Assembly (NCBI GenBank): GCA_003136635.1
Contig: PLFD01000042.1
Span: forward strand, 1 to 41,322
Origin: a candidate division FCPU426 bacterium
GTDB lineage: Bacteria > Oederibacteriota > Muellerivitia > Muellerivitales > Muellerivitaceae
Direction: 5' to 3'
DNA: 41,322 nt
The notes under the pieces were generated by a model. The model had not been told where the DNA came from, did not search any database, and saw nothing but the letters and a program-made list of their open reading frames with translations. The stretch's first letter is position 1. Every line of letters begins with the position of its first letter. A program made the position numbers and the translations under genes. Of the stretch, positions 22,959-30,283 are shown piece after piece.

Positions 22959-23930
22959 TTAAAGCTCGGTCAAATAAACATCCAATTGATCGAAGGTTCC
23001 TGTCCAACCGCCTGTCATACCAGCCATACCGCTTTCGAAAGTAGCGATTTCTTCCACGGTCGCGTTGATTGGAACCCATGTCAGAGTAAGTTCGGTTTTA
23101 CCACCCATATCTTTGAGAAGCACCGTAGTGAGCATTTCCAAAGGCCAAGTCGCGCTCATCGGGTGGCGGGTCAACTCTCCTTTTTCGTTTGAGAAGGAAT
23201 TGACATAAACCAATTTTTCCGGAGGAGCAATTTCACGATAAGTCATTTTTCCCCACATCTCATGCCCGTCCGGCGTAACCATACAGCTGTGCAGTGAGCC
23301 GCCTGGGCGCAAATCCATTTTTGCGCTCTTAACCGTGACGCCCTTAGGGCCAAACCATTTGGCGATGCGATCCGGTTCGGTCCAGGCTTTGAATACCAGT
23401 TCCCGGGGCGCATTGAAAATTCGGGTAATCACAAACTCTTTTGACAAAGGCTTCTCCACCTGTTCCGCCAAGCGATCCAGAGTTTGTTTACCGCCTTCCA
23501 CAGCGCCATAAGTTTTAATGACGTGCTGTAATGCTTCAGCTGTGGGAAAGGCGTTTTTCAGTATAATTCTGGTTTTGCCTCCCAAATCCTCAAATGTCCA
23601 GGTCGAGCGGAAAGTCGCATCCGATTTCCCACCTGCCTTACTGCCGCTATGCTCAAAAACAATCTTTTGATGCTTCACCACTTCGACAAAAACACTTTGA
23701 TTCGGATAGTCCACCCCGGTGGGGCCATGCATGGTGAGGTTCCAAACACCGCCCGGCTTCACGTCCATTTCGTGGATGGTCGTGCTAAAACCCTTTGGCC
23801 CCCACCACTTTGTCACTTGTTTAGGGTCCACCCAGGCGTTCCAAACCATCTCCCGGGGCGCGTCCACCACCCTTGTAATAACCATTTCCTTTTCTAAAAC
23901 CGTCGCTTCAGATTCATTTTTTTCGGTCAT
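22959..23930 (-). CDS. Tandem two-domain AHSA1/SRPBCC protein
   Basis: The 323-residue protein is an internal duplication of the AHSA1 helix-grip domain. Domain 1 (about 14-155) opens EMVITRVVDAPREMVWNAW and domain 2 (about 163-320) opens EFVITRIFNAPRELVFKAW. Each has WWGPKG or WFGPKG and a closing helix. Single-domain proteins are the rule; fused pairs occur in the same family. A hydrophobic ligand or a stress-chaperone role is inferred only. Its start codon overlaps the last 17 bases of the arsR gene, so it is directly coupled to the regulator, the most typical ArsR-AHSA1 arrangement. Confidence 0.92.
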   Translation of the reverse strand: MTEKNESEATVLEKEMVITRVVDAPREMVWNAWVDPKQVTKWWGPKGFSTTIHEMDVKPGGVWNLTMHGPTGVDYPNQSVFVEVVKHQKIVFEHSGSKAGGKSDATFRSTWTFEDLGGKTRIILKNAFPTAEALQHVIKTYGAVEGGKQTLDRLAEQVEKPLSKEFVITRIFNAPRELVFKAWTEPDRIAKWFGPKGVTVKSAKMDLRPGGSLHSCMVTPDGHEMWGKMTYREIAPPEKLVYVNSFSNEKGELTRHPMSATWPLEMLTTVLLKDMGGKTELTLTWVPINATVEEIATFESGMAGMTGGWTGTFDQLDVYLTEL

Positions 23931-24264
23931 GTTTCTTGTCCTTTTGTTGTATTTCCTTCAAATAATCATCCAAGCGGTCAAAACTCTCTTCCCAGAATTT
24001 TCGATACTCTTCCATCCAGGCCGATGCTTCTTTCAACGGGGCAGCCTTCAAGTGGCAGGGGCGCCATTGGGCGTTACGGCTTCGAGCGATAAGCCCGCTT
24101 CGTTCCAACACCTTTAAATGCTTCGTAATCGCCGGCAAACTCATATCAAAGGGTTTAGCCAGCTCCTGAACTGAGGCTTCCCCCGTACTTAACCGGGCCA
24201 GCATGGCCCTCCGGGTAGGGTCGGCTAAAGCTGAAAAGGTACTGCTTAACTGGTCCGTTGGCAT
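23914..24264 (-). CDS. ArsR-type winged-helix repressor without metal site (operon 1 regulator)
   Basis: The 116-residue transcription factor has a classic ArsR winged helix: FSALADPTRRAMLARLSTGEASVQEL, then the recognition helix LPAITKHLKVLERSGLI and a wing NAQWRPCHLK. There is no CxC metal motif in helix 3, so it is the SdpR-like non-metal branch that often regulates AHSA1 genes. The helical tail (EYRKFWEESFDRLDDYLKEI) probably dimerises and resembles that of the second ArsR in the window. It overlaps the AHSA1 gene it heads. Autoregulation is indicated by an operator-like inverted repeat between the -10 box and its start. Confidence 0.93.
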   Translation of the reverse strand: MPTDQLSSTFSALADPTRRAMLARLSTGEASVQELAKPFDMSLPAITKHLKVLERSGLIARSRNAQWRPCHLKAAPLKEASAWMEEYRKFWEESFDRLDDYLKEIQQKDKKHDRKK

Positions 24265-24271
24265 GCTTCAT

Positions 24272-24315
24272 TTAACCTCTTGGTTAAATACTAATTCAAA
24301 GACTTTTTTTGTCAA
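24272..24315 (-). promoter_or_regulatory. Promoter and operator of arsR operon 1
   Basis: On the minus strand TTGACA (24310-24315) is separated by 16 bases from TAGTAT (24288-24293), a good sigma-70 promoter. Immediately downstream lies a perfect inverted repeat ATTTAACC-TCTT-GGTTAAAT (24270-24289), containing TTAAC-N6-GTTAA at 24272-24287. A repressor bound there would cover the transcription start, and the repeat also embraces the ribosome binding region of arsR. The same spaced element occurs at the second arsR. Confidence 0.7.
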
Positions 24316-24382
24316 CAGCGTTTTTAAAAATATTTCTTGTCGATTAAACTAAGGGGGATTTCAAATCGAATGAGGAGTAATC

Positions 24383-24955
24383 ATGAATCGGTTTCTAAAA
24401 TTAATCCTTATTTCGCCCATTATTCTGGCAGCAATTGTTTTCATTGTCGGCTATCTGTTGCCTTCGCAATGGCGGGTATCCCGTTCCATCGTCATTAACA
24501 AACCGCCACAGGCGATTTATCCTCTGGTGGCCGACTTTAAACATGGCTGGCCTCAATGGAGTGACTTCGATTATGAGGATCCTGCTATTCAATACATTTA
24601 CGCGGGTCCTGATAAGGGAGTCGGCGCTTGCCGTTCCTGGATTTCGGCCAAGATGGGTAATGGTTTTCAAAGAATCACCAACGCCGATCCCGCGACAGGT
24701 GTTTATTTTGATTTAAAAATGGAGAACAGTAATTTTGGCCTCAGTGGAAAAATCGCTTTTGCCCCTTCCGGCACAGGCACACAGGTCACCTGGACCGATG
24801 CCGGCGATACGGGTAACAATATCTTCTTCCGCTATATGGCGAGCATGATGGACAAAATGATGGGTAATACGTTTGAGCGAAGCCTCGCAAAGTTAAAGGA
24901 AAAAGCGGAAATGCCAAACAATAAAATAGCAAAGAAGGTAAATGATGAGCGATAA
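24383..24955 (+). CDS. Membrane-anchored SRPBCC (polyketide-cyclase-like) protein
   Basis: The 190-residue protein begins with one transmembrane segment (about 6-27, LILISPIILAAIVFIVGYLL) followed by a helix-grip domain (about 32-175): VSRSIVINKPPQAIYPLVADF, WPQWSDFDYEDP and a closing helix SMMDKMMGNTFERSLAKLKE. It matches the 'SRPBCC family/polyketide cyclase' type with an N-terminal anchor. The start has GAGGAG seven bases upstream. It is transcribed divergently from arsR operon 1, sharing a 118-base intergenic region with it, so the same operator may also affect it. It overlaps the next gene by 14 bases. Confidence 0.87.
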   Translation: MNRFLKLILISPIILAAIVFIVGYLLPSQWRVSRSIVINKPPQAIYPLVADFKHGWPQWSDFDYEDPAIQYIYAGPDKGVGACRSWISAKMGNGFQRITNADPATGVYFDLKMENSNFGLSGKIAFAPSGTGTQVTWTDAGDTGNNIFFRYMASMMDKMMGNTFERSLAKLKEKAEMPNNKIAKKVNDER

Positions 24956-25316
24956 CCCCGAAATCAAATGGCTGCCGAACGTTGAGGATAAAGACTATCC
25001 CGCCGCCCAATCCTATTTAGGGCTTCTCCATACGGACGCCGAAGTGATCGGCTTGGTCAACAAGCTCAAGGCAGCGAAAGTCATACAATTCAAGGCTAAA
25101 GACATCTTCAGGGCCTCGGGATTATCTCTGCTGGCTGTCACGAATTACCACGTGGCCAAAGACGAGAAAAAAATCAAAGAAGGAACCGCTCTTTCTCCTT
25201 TGCTTTTGGTGAGGGATGTACCTAATGGTAAACTGGTCATCGCCGATGGCTATCATCGCCTCTGCGCGGTTTACGCAGCAGATGAAGACGCTTTGATCCC
25301 CAGCAAGATTGTCTAA
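24942..25316 (+). CDS. Small conserved protein with ParB-like 'DGYHR' motif
   Basis: The 123-124-residue protein ends in the segment GKLVIADGYHRLCAVYAADE, reminiscent of ParB/Srx-type folds where [D/E]GxHR contacts nucleotide or phosphate. Preceding it are KWLPNVEDKDYPAAQSYLGLL and KAKDIFRASGLSLLAVTNYHV. I recall near-identical hypothetical proteins in many proteobacteria and acidobacteria with no known role. ATG 24942 and ATG 24945 are adjacent; AGAAGG favours the second by spacing. It overlaps the upstream SRPBCC gene, so the two are coupled. It ends four bases into the convergent TPR gene. Confidence 0.82.
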   Translation: MMSDNPEIKWLPNVEDKDYPAAQSYLGLLHTDAEVIGLVNKLKAAKVIQFKAKDIFRASGLSLLAVTNYHVAKDEKKIKEGTALSPLLLVRDVPNGKLVIADGYHRLCAVYAADEDALIPSKIV

Positions 25317-26965
25317 CGTAATTCTGACGACAATTTCTTAATCACTTCCGCTACCGTAGTTTTCCAATCCCCAGTCTTGGATTGTCGAAATAAAGTTGCG
25401 GTGGAATACCAGGGGCTGTCATTTCTCTCCAGCAACCATCGGTAATCCGGCACAAAGGGCAGCAAAACCCAAACTGGCTTTCCCAGCGCTCCTGCCAAAT
25501 GGGCCGCCGATGTATCGACTGTAATAATCAAATCCATTTCATCCATGAGGGCCGCGGTTTCAGAAAAATCGGTCAACTCCATCTGATGATTTTTCAACTG
25601 AGGAGAATTCAATAAAAACCCGCCGTCCTTTCCCTTATAGTCCTTTTGCAGGGAATGAAACTCGAACGGCAGTTCCAACAAAGGTTTCAGAGTTTCTAAA
25701 GGTATGCTTCGGTTGTGATCATTCGTATGTTCCGGATTACCTGACCAGACAACCCCCACGCGGGGTAATGTTTTTGGCCCAAGCTTCTTTTTCCATTCAG
25801 CTTTTTTATCTTTATCCGAAAAAAGATAGGGTATTTCCGCCGGAATGGTTTCCACGGTCGTTTGAAAAATCAACGGCAGACTCATCATGGCGCAATAAAA
25901 GTCGAATGCCGGCAATGGTTGTCCCACCCCTATTACAGTTAAAGAACCCAAACTCGAAACCATTCCCTCTAATGAAACGGGAACCTCAAAAATGACTTTC
26001 GCACCCTGTTTTTCAATCAATTTGGCATATCGGCAAAATTGAATCACATCCCCGTAGCCATGTTCGGTATAAACCAAAATGGTTTTACCCTCCAGCGGTT
26101 CCGCCCCCGTCCAAAGGGGCTGGGTAAACTTTCTTTGATTTTCACGCCATTGGTATAACTTCCAGCCTTCTAAATAGTTGCCCTTCAAAAGTTTCAATAG
26201 CGCCAGGTTAAAATAAGCTTCTCGGTAGTCCGCTTTAAGCGCGATAGCCCTTTCGTGAGCTCCTATGGCCTCATCCAACCGCTTCAGTTCCTGCAAAACC
26301 GTACCCCGGTTGTTATGAGCTTCTGCGTAATCGGATTTAATCGCGATAGCCTTGTCATAACTGACCAAAGCTTCTTCTAAACGGTTGAGTTTCCGCAAAA
26401 CGTTTGCCCTGTTGTTCAAAGCTTCCGCCCGATTGGGTTCCAAAACGATCACCTTGTCATAACTGGCCAAGGCTTCTTCAAAACGCCTCAGTCTTTGAAG
26501 CGCTAAACCCCGATTGTGATAGGCTCCCGCCAAATCGGGTTTCAGTGAGATCACCCGGTCATAACTGGCCAGGGCTTCCTGATTACGGTTAAGCTGAATC
26601 AACAAATTACCCAGACTATTCAAGGCTTCAGCGTGATTGGGTTGAAGCGCGACTGTTTTGTTATAACTGTTGAGGGCTTCCTCCCACTTTCCCAACAGGG
26701 TCAGCCCATTGGCGCGGTTAAACAAAGCCATCGGCTGGCGAGGGTCAATCTGAATCGATTTTCCCAGGGCGCTGATACCCATTTCAGTTTGGCCTTGCTG
26801 AAGATAAATGGTTCCCAAATGGGTCAGCAATTGTGCGTTTTTAGGATAAAAGGTCAGAAGTTTGCGCATCTGCTCGACCGCTTCAGTTAACTGGCCGGAT
26901 AAATGCAGGGCCACCGCTTCCTGGATTTGCGGGTTGGGGGCAGACGTTGGTTTTTTTGGTTTCAT
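25313..26965 (-). CDS. TPR-containing glycosyltransferase (GT-B, GT9/GT41-like)
   Basis: The 550-residue protein has nine or so TPRs (about 12-270), very regular and nearly repeated at DNA level, then a GT-B-like C-terminal half with ILVYTEHGYGDVIQFCRYAKLIEKQGAKV (shown in two parts: ILVYTEHGYGDVIQF and RYAKLIEKQGAKV) and, near the end, DLIITVDTSAAHLAGALGKP and VWVLLPFVPDYRWL. This is the layout of TPR glycosyltransferases related to O-GlcNAc transferase/ADP-heptose transferases, which modify proteins or surface glycans. The donor and acceptor are unknown. The start ATG lacks a strong Shine-Dalgarno, and the 3' end overlaps the convergent gene by four bases. Confidence 0.85.
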   Translation of the reverse strand: MKPKKPTSAPNPQIQEAVALHLSGQLTEAVEQMRKLLTFYPKNAQLLTHLGTIYLQQGQTEMGISALGKSIQIDPRQPMALFNRANGLTLLGKWEEALNSYNKTVALQPNHAEALNSLGNLLIQLNRNQEALASYDRVISLKPDLAGAYHNRGLALQRLRRFEEALASYDKVIVLEPNRAEALNNRANVLRKLNRLEEALVSYDKAIAIKSDYAEAHNNRGTVLQELKRLDEAIGAHERAIALKADYREAYFNLALLKLLKGNYLEGWKLYQWRENQRKFTQPLWTGAEPLEGKTILVYTEHGYGDVIQFCRYAKLIEKQGAKVIFEVPVSLEGMVSSLGSLTVIGVGQPLPAFDFYCAMMSLPLIFQTTVETIPAEIPYLFSDKDKKAEWKKKLGPKTLPRVGVVWSGNPEHTNDHNRSIPLETLKPLLELPFEFHSLQKDYKGKDGGFLLNSPQLKNHQMELTDFSETAALMDEMDLIITVDTSAAHLAGALGKPVWVLLPFVPDYRWLLERNDSPWYSTATLFRQSKTGDWKTTVAEVIKKLSSELR

Positions 26966-27079
26966 TTGTCTATTCTCTCAGACCTTAAGCTTTACCCGCA
27001 TTTAATTTGAACCTCAAAAACGAAGTTGTAAGCTAATACCGTTCATCTGGTTTTAAACTAAAAGGATTCAGGAGAAAAA

Positions 27080-27535
27080 ATGAATCTCACCGAAAAAGCC
27101 GAAACGATTAACTGGCCTATCACTCATTATATTTACTTTGAAAAAATCGGGCCTTTTCACGAAACCGCTCCCCAGGCCTGGAACGCCCTTCACCAAATGG
27201 TTCCCGTCATATCCAAAAACAATCAGATTACGGGCTATATGAGCCTCTACAAAGTCAAACCCCAGGTCTATCGGGCCGGACTGGCTTTATCCGAACCACC
27301 CCACCAACTGCCCCAGGGAATGGAATATAGCTATTTCAAGGGCGGCAAATACAGCAAGTTTGTGCTGACCGGATCTTACAAAGATTTACCCGAAGCTTGC
27401 GGCCGGGTTTTTGAGATTGTGGAAACAGATAAAATTTTAACGAGAGATGACTTTTGTTTGGAAAACTACATCACCGACCCCGGCAAAACACCAGAAGATG
27501 AAAACATCACCGAAATACTCATTCCAACCGCATAA
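27080..27535 (+). CDS. GyrI-like small-molecule-binding (AraC effector-binding) protein
   Basis: The 151-residue protein is a stand-alone GyrI-like domain. It has HYIYFEKIGPFHETAPQAW near the start, then GLALSEPPHQLPQGMEYSYF, the GGKYSKFVLTGSYKDLPEA core strand and a C-terminal DFCLENYITDP...EILIPT closing strand. This is the family of effector domains of AraC/BmrR regulators. Without a DNA-binding domain it may bind hydrophobic or cationic ligands or protect gyrase, but neither is shown. The start has AGGAG eight bases upstream. It is a single-gene unit with a bidirectional terminator. Confidence 0.88.
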   Translation: MNLTEKAETINWPITHYIYFEKIGPFHETAPQAWNALHQMVPVISKNNQITGYMSLYKVKPQVYRAGLALSEPPHQLPQGMEYSYFKGGKYSKFVLTGSYKDLPEACGRVFEIVETDKILTRDDFCLENYITDPGKTPEDENITEILIPTA

Positions 27536-27567
27536 AAAAAGGGCGCCTCGAAGGGCGCCTCTTTTTA
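27534..27567. terminator. Bidirectional terminator between convergent genes
   Basis: GGCGCC (27542-27547) and GGCGCC (27554-27559) form a six-bp stem; TTTTT follows on the plus strand and TTTTTTT on the minus strand. Confidence 0.8.
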
Positions 27568-27579
27568 AAATATCTCGAT

Positions 27580-27972
27580 TTATTTCTTGGCCAAATACTT
27601 CTTCCAGGGCGTCCAGTAGAAATCATGCCAGCCCTTGTTCACATGGATGGCCTGTTTTTGGGAAAGATTGGTGTGGACCATGGTCATTTCGGTTCCTTTC
27701 CCTATTGGCTTGAACGACAGGATGAAAATGGAATCCTCTTCGCTCTTGGGCCAATCGGACCCGCGCCAGGTTTGAACGATCATCTTGTTGGGAATAATCA
27801 AAAGGTTTTTGCCGCCGATATAGCCGTGGTGAGCTTTAAAAGAACCGCCTGCTTTGCGGCTCATCACTGCTTTGGCCCCTGTGGCCATACTGTGCTTCTT
27901 AGAATCCATATACAGCTCAAACAAAATTTTCGGCGTGACCTTGAACGTCAATTCGTGAATGACCGTTTTCAT
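27580..27972 (-). CDS. SRPBCC/START-like domain protein (AHSA1-related)
   Basis: The 130-residue protein is a compact helix-grip domain: VIHELTFKVTPKILFELYMD, AVMSRKAGGSFKAHHGYIGG, IVQTWRGSDWPKSEEDSIF and a closing helix GWHDFYWTPWKKYL. This pattern is that of AHSA1-like proteins of the bet-v-I superfamily. ATG 27972 is chosen because AAGGAG lies five bases upstream; the longer frame has no start signal. The spacing to the preceding gene at 28096 is 123 bases, so it may be in the same transcript. Ligand unknown. Confidence 0.85.
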   Translation of the reverse strand: MKTVIHELTFKVTPKILFELYMDSKKHSMATGAKAVMSRKAGGSFKAHHGYIGGKNLLIIPNKMIVQTWRGSDWPKSEEDSIFILSFKPIGKGTEMTMVHTNLSQKQAIHVNKGWHDFYWTPWKKYLAKK

Positions 27973-28095
27973 AACTGCTCCTTGGCTGATCGCTAAAGTG
28001 AACCGTCTCGTCGTATAGTAATGGGCCTGCCTTCGCCCCAATACCGAAATCATGCCTGAATTGGAGCTGTTTTTTCTACCCTGCCCGGATTCCTT

Positions 28096-28581
28096 TTATT
28101 TCTTTTTCTTTGCCGTCAGGCTCCTCTTTATCTTCTTTTCCTTCGGGTTCGGCTGACCTTTGCCCTTCATGATCAAGTTATTCAGACTGCCTTTGATATA
28201 AGAACCCCAGGCGTCGTTGCAGTCAGTGAAACACTGATGTTTCGGGTACAAACCCTGGTGGGTGAAAACCACCTGGGTTTTGCCGTCTTTTTTGGAGATA
28301 TCAAAAATAATCTTGGTGCCGTTCCACTCGGTTTTATCTTCCACAAAAGACAGGTAACTGTCCAAAACCAGCCAGACGACTTTCTTGCCAGGCACCAGCT
28401 TGGTGACTTTGTGCTTGGTCATGTGAAGGCTTTTGTAACGGTATGTCCAAACATCGCCCACCTTTTCGGTTTCACCCTCAATTTCTCCGGACCACCATCC
28501 GCGGACATTGGTAATGGCGTTGTAGACTTCTAGCGGGCTTTGATCCACCCTAATGGTGTGGGTTAAGCTTTTTTCTTTCAT
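28096..28581 (-). CDS. SRPBCC/START-like domain protein with lysine-rich tail
   Basis: The 161-residue protein has a helix-grip domain (about 5-140): THTIRVDQSPLEVYNAITNV, RGWWSGEIEG, KVTKLVPGKKVVWLVLDSYL and TKIIFDISKKDGKTQVVFTH. A long, strongly basic tail ends KEKKIKRSLTAKKKK. ATG 28581 replaces a TTG six codons earlier that has no better signal. The tail is unusual for this family and could bind nucleic acid or membranes; this is inference. It lies 38 bases after the terminator of the 28637 gene and before the 27580 gene on the same strand. Confidence 0.83.
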   Translation of the reverse strand: MKEKSLTHTIRVDQSPLEVYNAITNVRGWWSGEIEGETEKVGDVWTYRYKSLHMTKHKVTKLVPGKKVVWLVLDSYLSFVEDKTEWNGTKIIFDISKKDGKTQVVFTHQGLYPKHQCFTDCNDAWGSYIKGSLNNLIMKGKGQPNPKEKKIKRSLTAKKKK

Positions 28582-28601
28582 AGTTTTTCTTTCTTCCAAA
28601 A

Positions 28602-28627
28602 ATAGGCCCGCTTTAAAGCGGGCCTAT
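28602..28627 (-). terminator. Intrinsic terminator of the DUF1579-like gene
   Basis: A perfect 26-base palindrome (ATAGGCCCGCTTT and its complement) is followed by TTTTT on the minus strand, just past the stop codon of the gene at 28637. Confidence 0.9.
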
Positions 28628-28636
28628 GTCCAATTT

Positions 28637-29170
28637 TTAATTCTTGCGGGTCAGTACGAAAGGCACAACCGGGTTGGCTTTGCCGTCCGTATACATCACC
28701 CAGGAAGCTGAAATGTGGTCGGGGTCTTTCCAGGTAATGTCCAAGGCATGCATATGCGGCTCCTGGGCCGAGCTGATACCGTCCTTTCCCTTCATTTCAA
28801 AGAACAACTCGTTGTCCGAGGATTTCTTGAGCGTCATCTTCGGGCAATTGCCCATGGTGCAATAGTGGTTCATCACGAGCTTGCCGTTTTCCATGTGGTA
28901 AACCGTGGTCATCTCTTTGGGCGTGCCGGGGGCGATGGTTTCCAAAACCGCCGTACCGCCTGCGGTCAATTTATAGTCAACCTCCAAATCCTGGTCCTTG
29001 AGGCATCCCATCTTGCACTTGCCGCTCCAGGTACCAACCAGCGATTTCATTTTCTCGAATTCCGGCGAAGTGGCTGGCTTTGACGCCGCCATGTCTTTGT
29101 CCGCCCTCGCCATCCCCGTTCCCAAAACGAAAGCCGCCGCCGCCACTAGAATTACTTTTCTCAAATTCAT
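28637..29170 (-). CDS. Exported DUF1579-like protein
   Basis: The 177-residue protein has a signal peptide (residues 1-23, ...GTGMARA-DKD). The mature domain fits the DUF1579/'heme-binding-like beta-barrel' type: MKSLVGTWSGKCKMGCLKD, GTAVLETIAPGTPKEMTTVYHM, VMNHYCTMGNCPKMTLKK and ITWKDPDHISASWVMYTDG. It probably forms a small calycin-like barrel; the ligand is unknown. Several cysteines (KCKMGC, NHYCTMGNC) could form disulfides. ATG 29170 is chosen for AAGGAGG at ideal spacing; the longer frame runs into the neighbouring gene. It has a dedicated terminator and follows the AHSA1 gene by 29 bases. Confidence 0.83.
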   Translation of the reverse strand: MNLRKVILVAAAAFVLGTGMARADKDMAASKPATSPEFEKMKSLVGTWSGKCKMGCLKDQDLEVDYKLTAGGTAVLETIAPGTPKEMTTVYHMENGKLVMNHYCTMGNCPKMTLKKSSDNELFFEMKGKDGISSAQEPHMHALDITWKDPDHISASWVMYTDGKANPVVPFVLTRKN

Positions 29171-29199
29171 GCTATCCTCCTTAATTAAAATTATTTTCT

Positions 29200-29637
29200 T
29201 TAGGCCTTCAGCCACTTCTCCAACGTATCCAAACAAGCATTCCACCCGCGCACATGACCCGTCTTCATCTCTTCATCTCTAAATCCTTCGTGGGTCAGGG
29301 TCAGTTCGGTAACTGTCTCTGACACCTTTTTGAAATTCAGGGTGACCACCGTATCGTAGTCGGCCCCCTCAAAAGGATTCCAGGTGAAGACCAGCTTATT
29401 AGGCCGGTCAAATACTTGGTAATAGCCGTGATGGGGATACGATTTCCCATCACTTTTCGTCATGACTATCCGCCAGTTCCCTCCTACACGCGGATCCGCT
29501 TCAGCGACAGGCGTATTCATTTCGCTACCGCGAAACCATTGTTTCATCAGCTCCGGCTTCGTCCAGGCGTCAAAAAGCCGTTCCGCCGAGGCGTTAATGG
29601 TTCTCTGTACAACTAAGACTAGATTGGCTTGCGTCAT
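29200..29637 (-). CDS. AHSA1-type SRPBCC protein, paralogue A of three
   Basis: The 145-residue helix-grip protein opens LVVQRTINASAERLFDAW, has WFRGSEMNTPVAEADPRVGGNW, DRPNKLVFTWNPFEG and closes with GWNACLDTLEKWLKA. It is strongly similar, at protein and DNA level, to the genes at 29815 and 30284, with the least conserved loop around residues 38-47 and the C-terminal helix. The three arose by tandem duplication. The start has a GGGGGAAGGG purine tract before ATG. It is separated from paralogue B by a 177-base gap containing a strong inverted repeat. Confidence 0.9.
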   Translation of the reverse strand: MTQANLVLVVQRTINASAERLFDAWTKPELMKQWFRGSEMNTPVAEADPRVGGNWRIVMTKSDGKSYPHHGYYQVFDRPNKLVFTWNPFEGADYDTVVTLNFKKVSETVTELTLTHEGFRDEEMKTGHVRGWNACLDTLEKWLKA

Positions 29638-29759
29638 TTCCCTTCCCCCTTCAATAATTAATTTGGCTATTAGGCCTCTGCCCTGATGTCACGAACCGAA
29701 GGGCATGCCTTGTCCCACATTTCCATGAAACCATAACGATTGTGGGGCTACGCCGATTT

Positions 29760-29778
29760 CCTTAACCAAAGGTTAAGG
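29760..29778. repeat. Inverted repeat CCTTAACC-TTT-GGTTAAGG between AHSA1 paralogues
   Basis: Perfect 8-bp arms with a three-base spacer lie in the gap between paralogues A and B. It contains TTAAC-N5-GTTAA, one base shorter than the operator-like elements of the two arsR promoters. No T-run follows, so it is not an ordinary terminator. Direct repeats TTGGCTATT occur at 29663-29671 and 29811-29819 flanking this gap. Confidence 0.4.
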
Positions 29779-29814
29779 AGCGTGAGTGTGCCAATTTCAC
29801 AAAACAGAAGTTGG

Positions 29815-30255
29815 CTATTCAGTAAATTTTTTCAACATATCCAAACAACCATTCCAACCACCGCTGTGGTCCTTGTACTCCTGTTCGTTGCGAAGGCCCT
29901 CATGGGTCAATGTCAACTCGGTCACGGTGTCCGAGACCTTTTTAAGCAAAATGGTTACGGTGGTCATGTAATCGTCTTTGCCGCCGCTGGGGCACCAGGT
30001 AAACACCAGCTTATGGGGGCGGTCGATCACTTTGTACTCGCCGAAACAGGGGTATACCACGCCCTTCGAGTTGACCATTTCAACTTTCCACGCGCCGCCG
30101 ACCTTCAAATCCGCTTCCGCCATTTGGGTCGACATCTTCTCGCTCGAATGGAACCATTTTTTCATCAGCTCCGGCTTGGTCCAGGCGTCAAAAAGTCTTT
30201 CCGCCGAAGCGTTAATCGTCCGCTGCACCATCAAAACCATATTGTCTTGCGTCAT
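29815..30255 (-). CDS. AHSA1-type SRPBCC protein, paralogue B of three
   Basis: The 146-residue protein has the same opening as its neighbours (LMVQRTINASAERLFDAW), then KWFHSSEKMSTQMAEADLK, DRPHKLVFTWCPSGGKDD and a final helix GGWNGCLDMLKKFTE. It is closer to paralogue A in the first 30 residues and to paralogue C in the WFHxxxx region. Start supported by GGAGGAAGGG before ATG. It lies 28 bases after paralogue C and is likely co-transcribed from the second arsR promoter. Confidence 0.9.
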   Translation of the reverse strand: MTQDNMVLMVQRTINASAERLFDAWTKPELMKKWFHSSEKMSTQMAEADLKVGGAWKVEMVNSKGVVYPCFGEYKVIDRPHKLVFTWCPSGGKDDYMTTVTILLKKVSDTVTELTLTHEGLRNEQEYKDHSGGWNGCLDMLKKFTE

Positions 30256-30283
30256 TTCCCTTCCTCCTTTTTTTAATGAACAA

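Noticed and set aside
20461..24264. Biosynthetic gene cluster for a polyketide
   Set aside because: SnoaL-like and SRPBCC folds occur in polyketide pathways, but no synthase, carrier protein or tailoring oxygenase is present.
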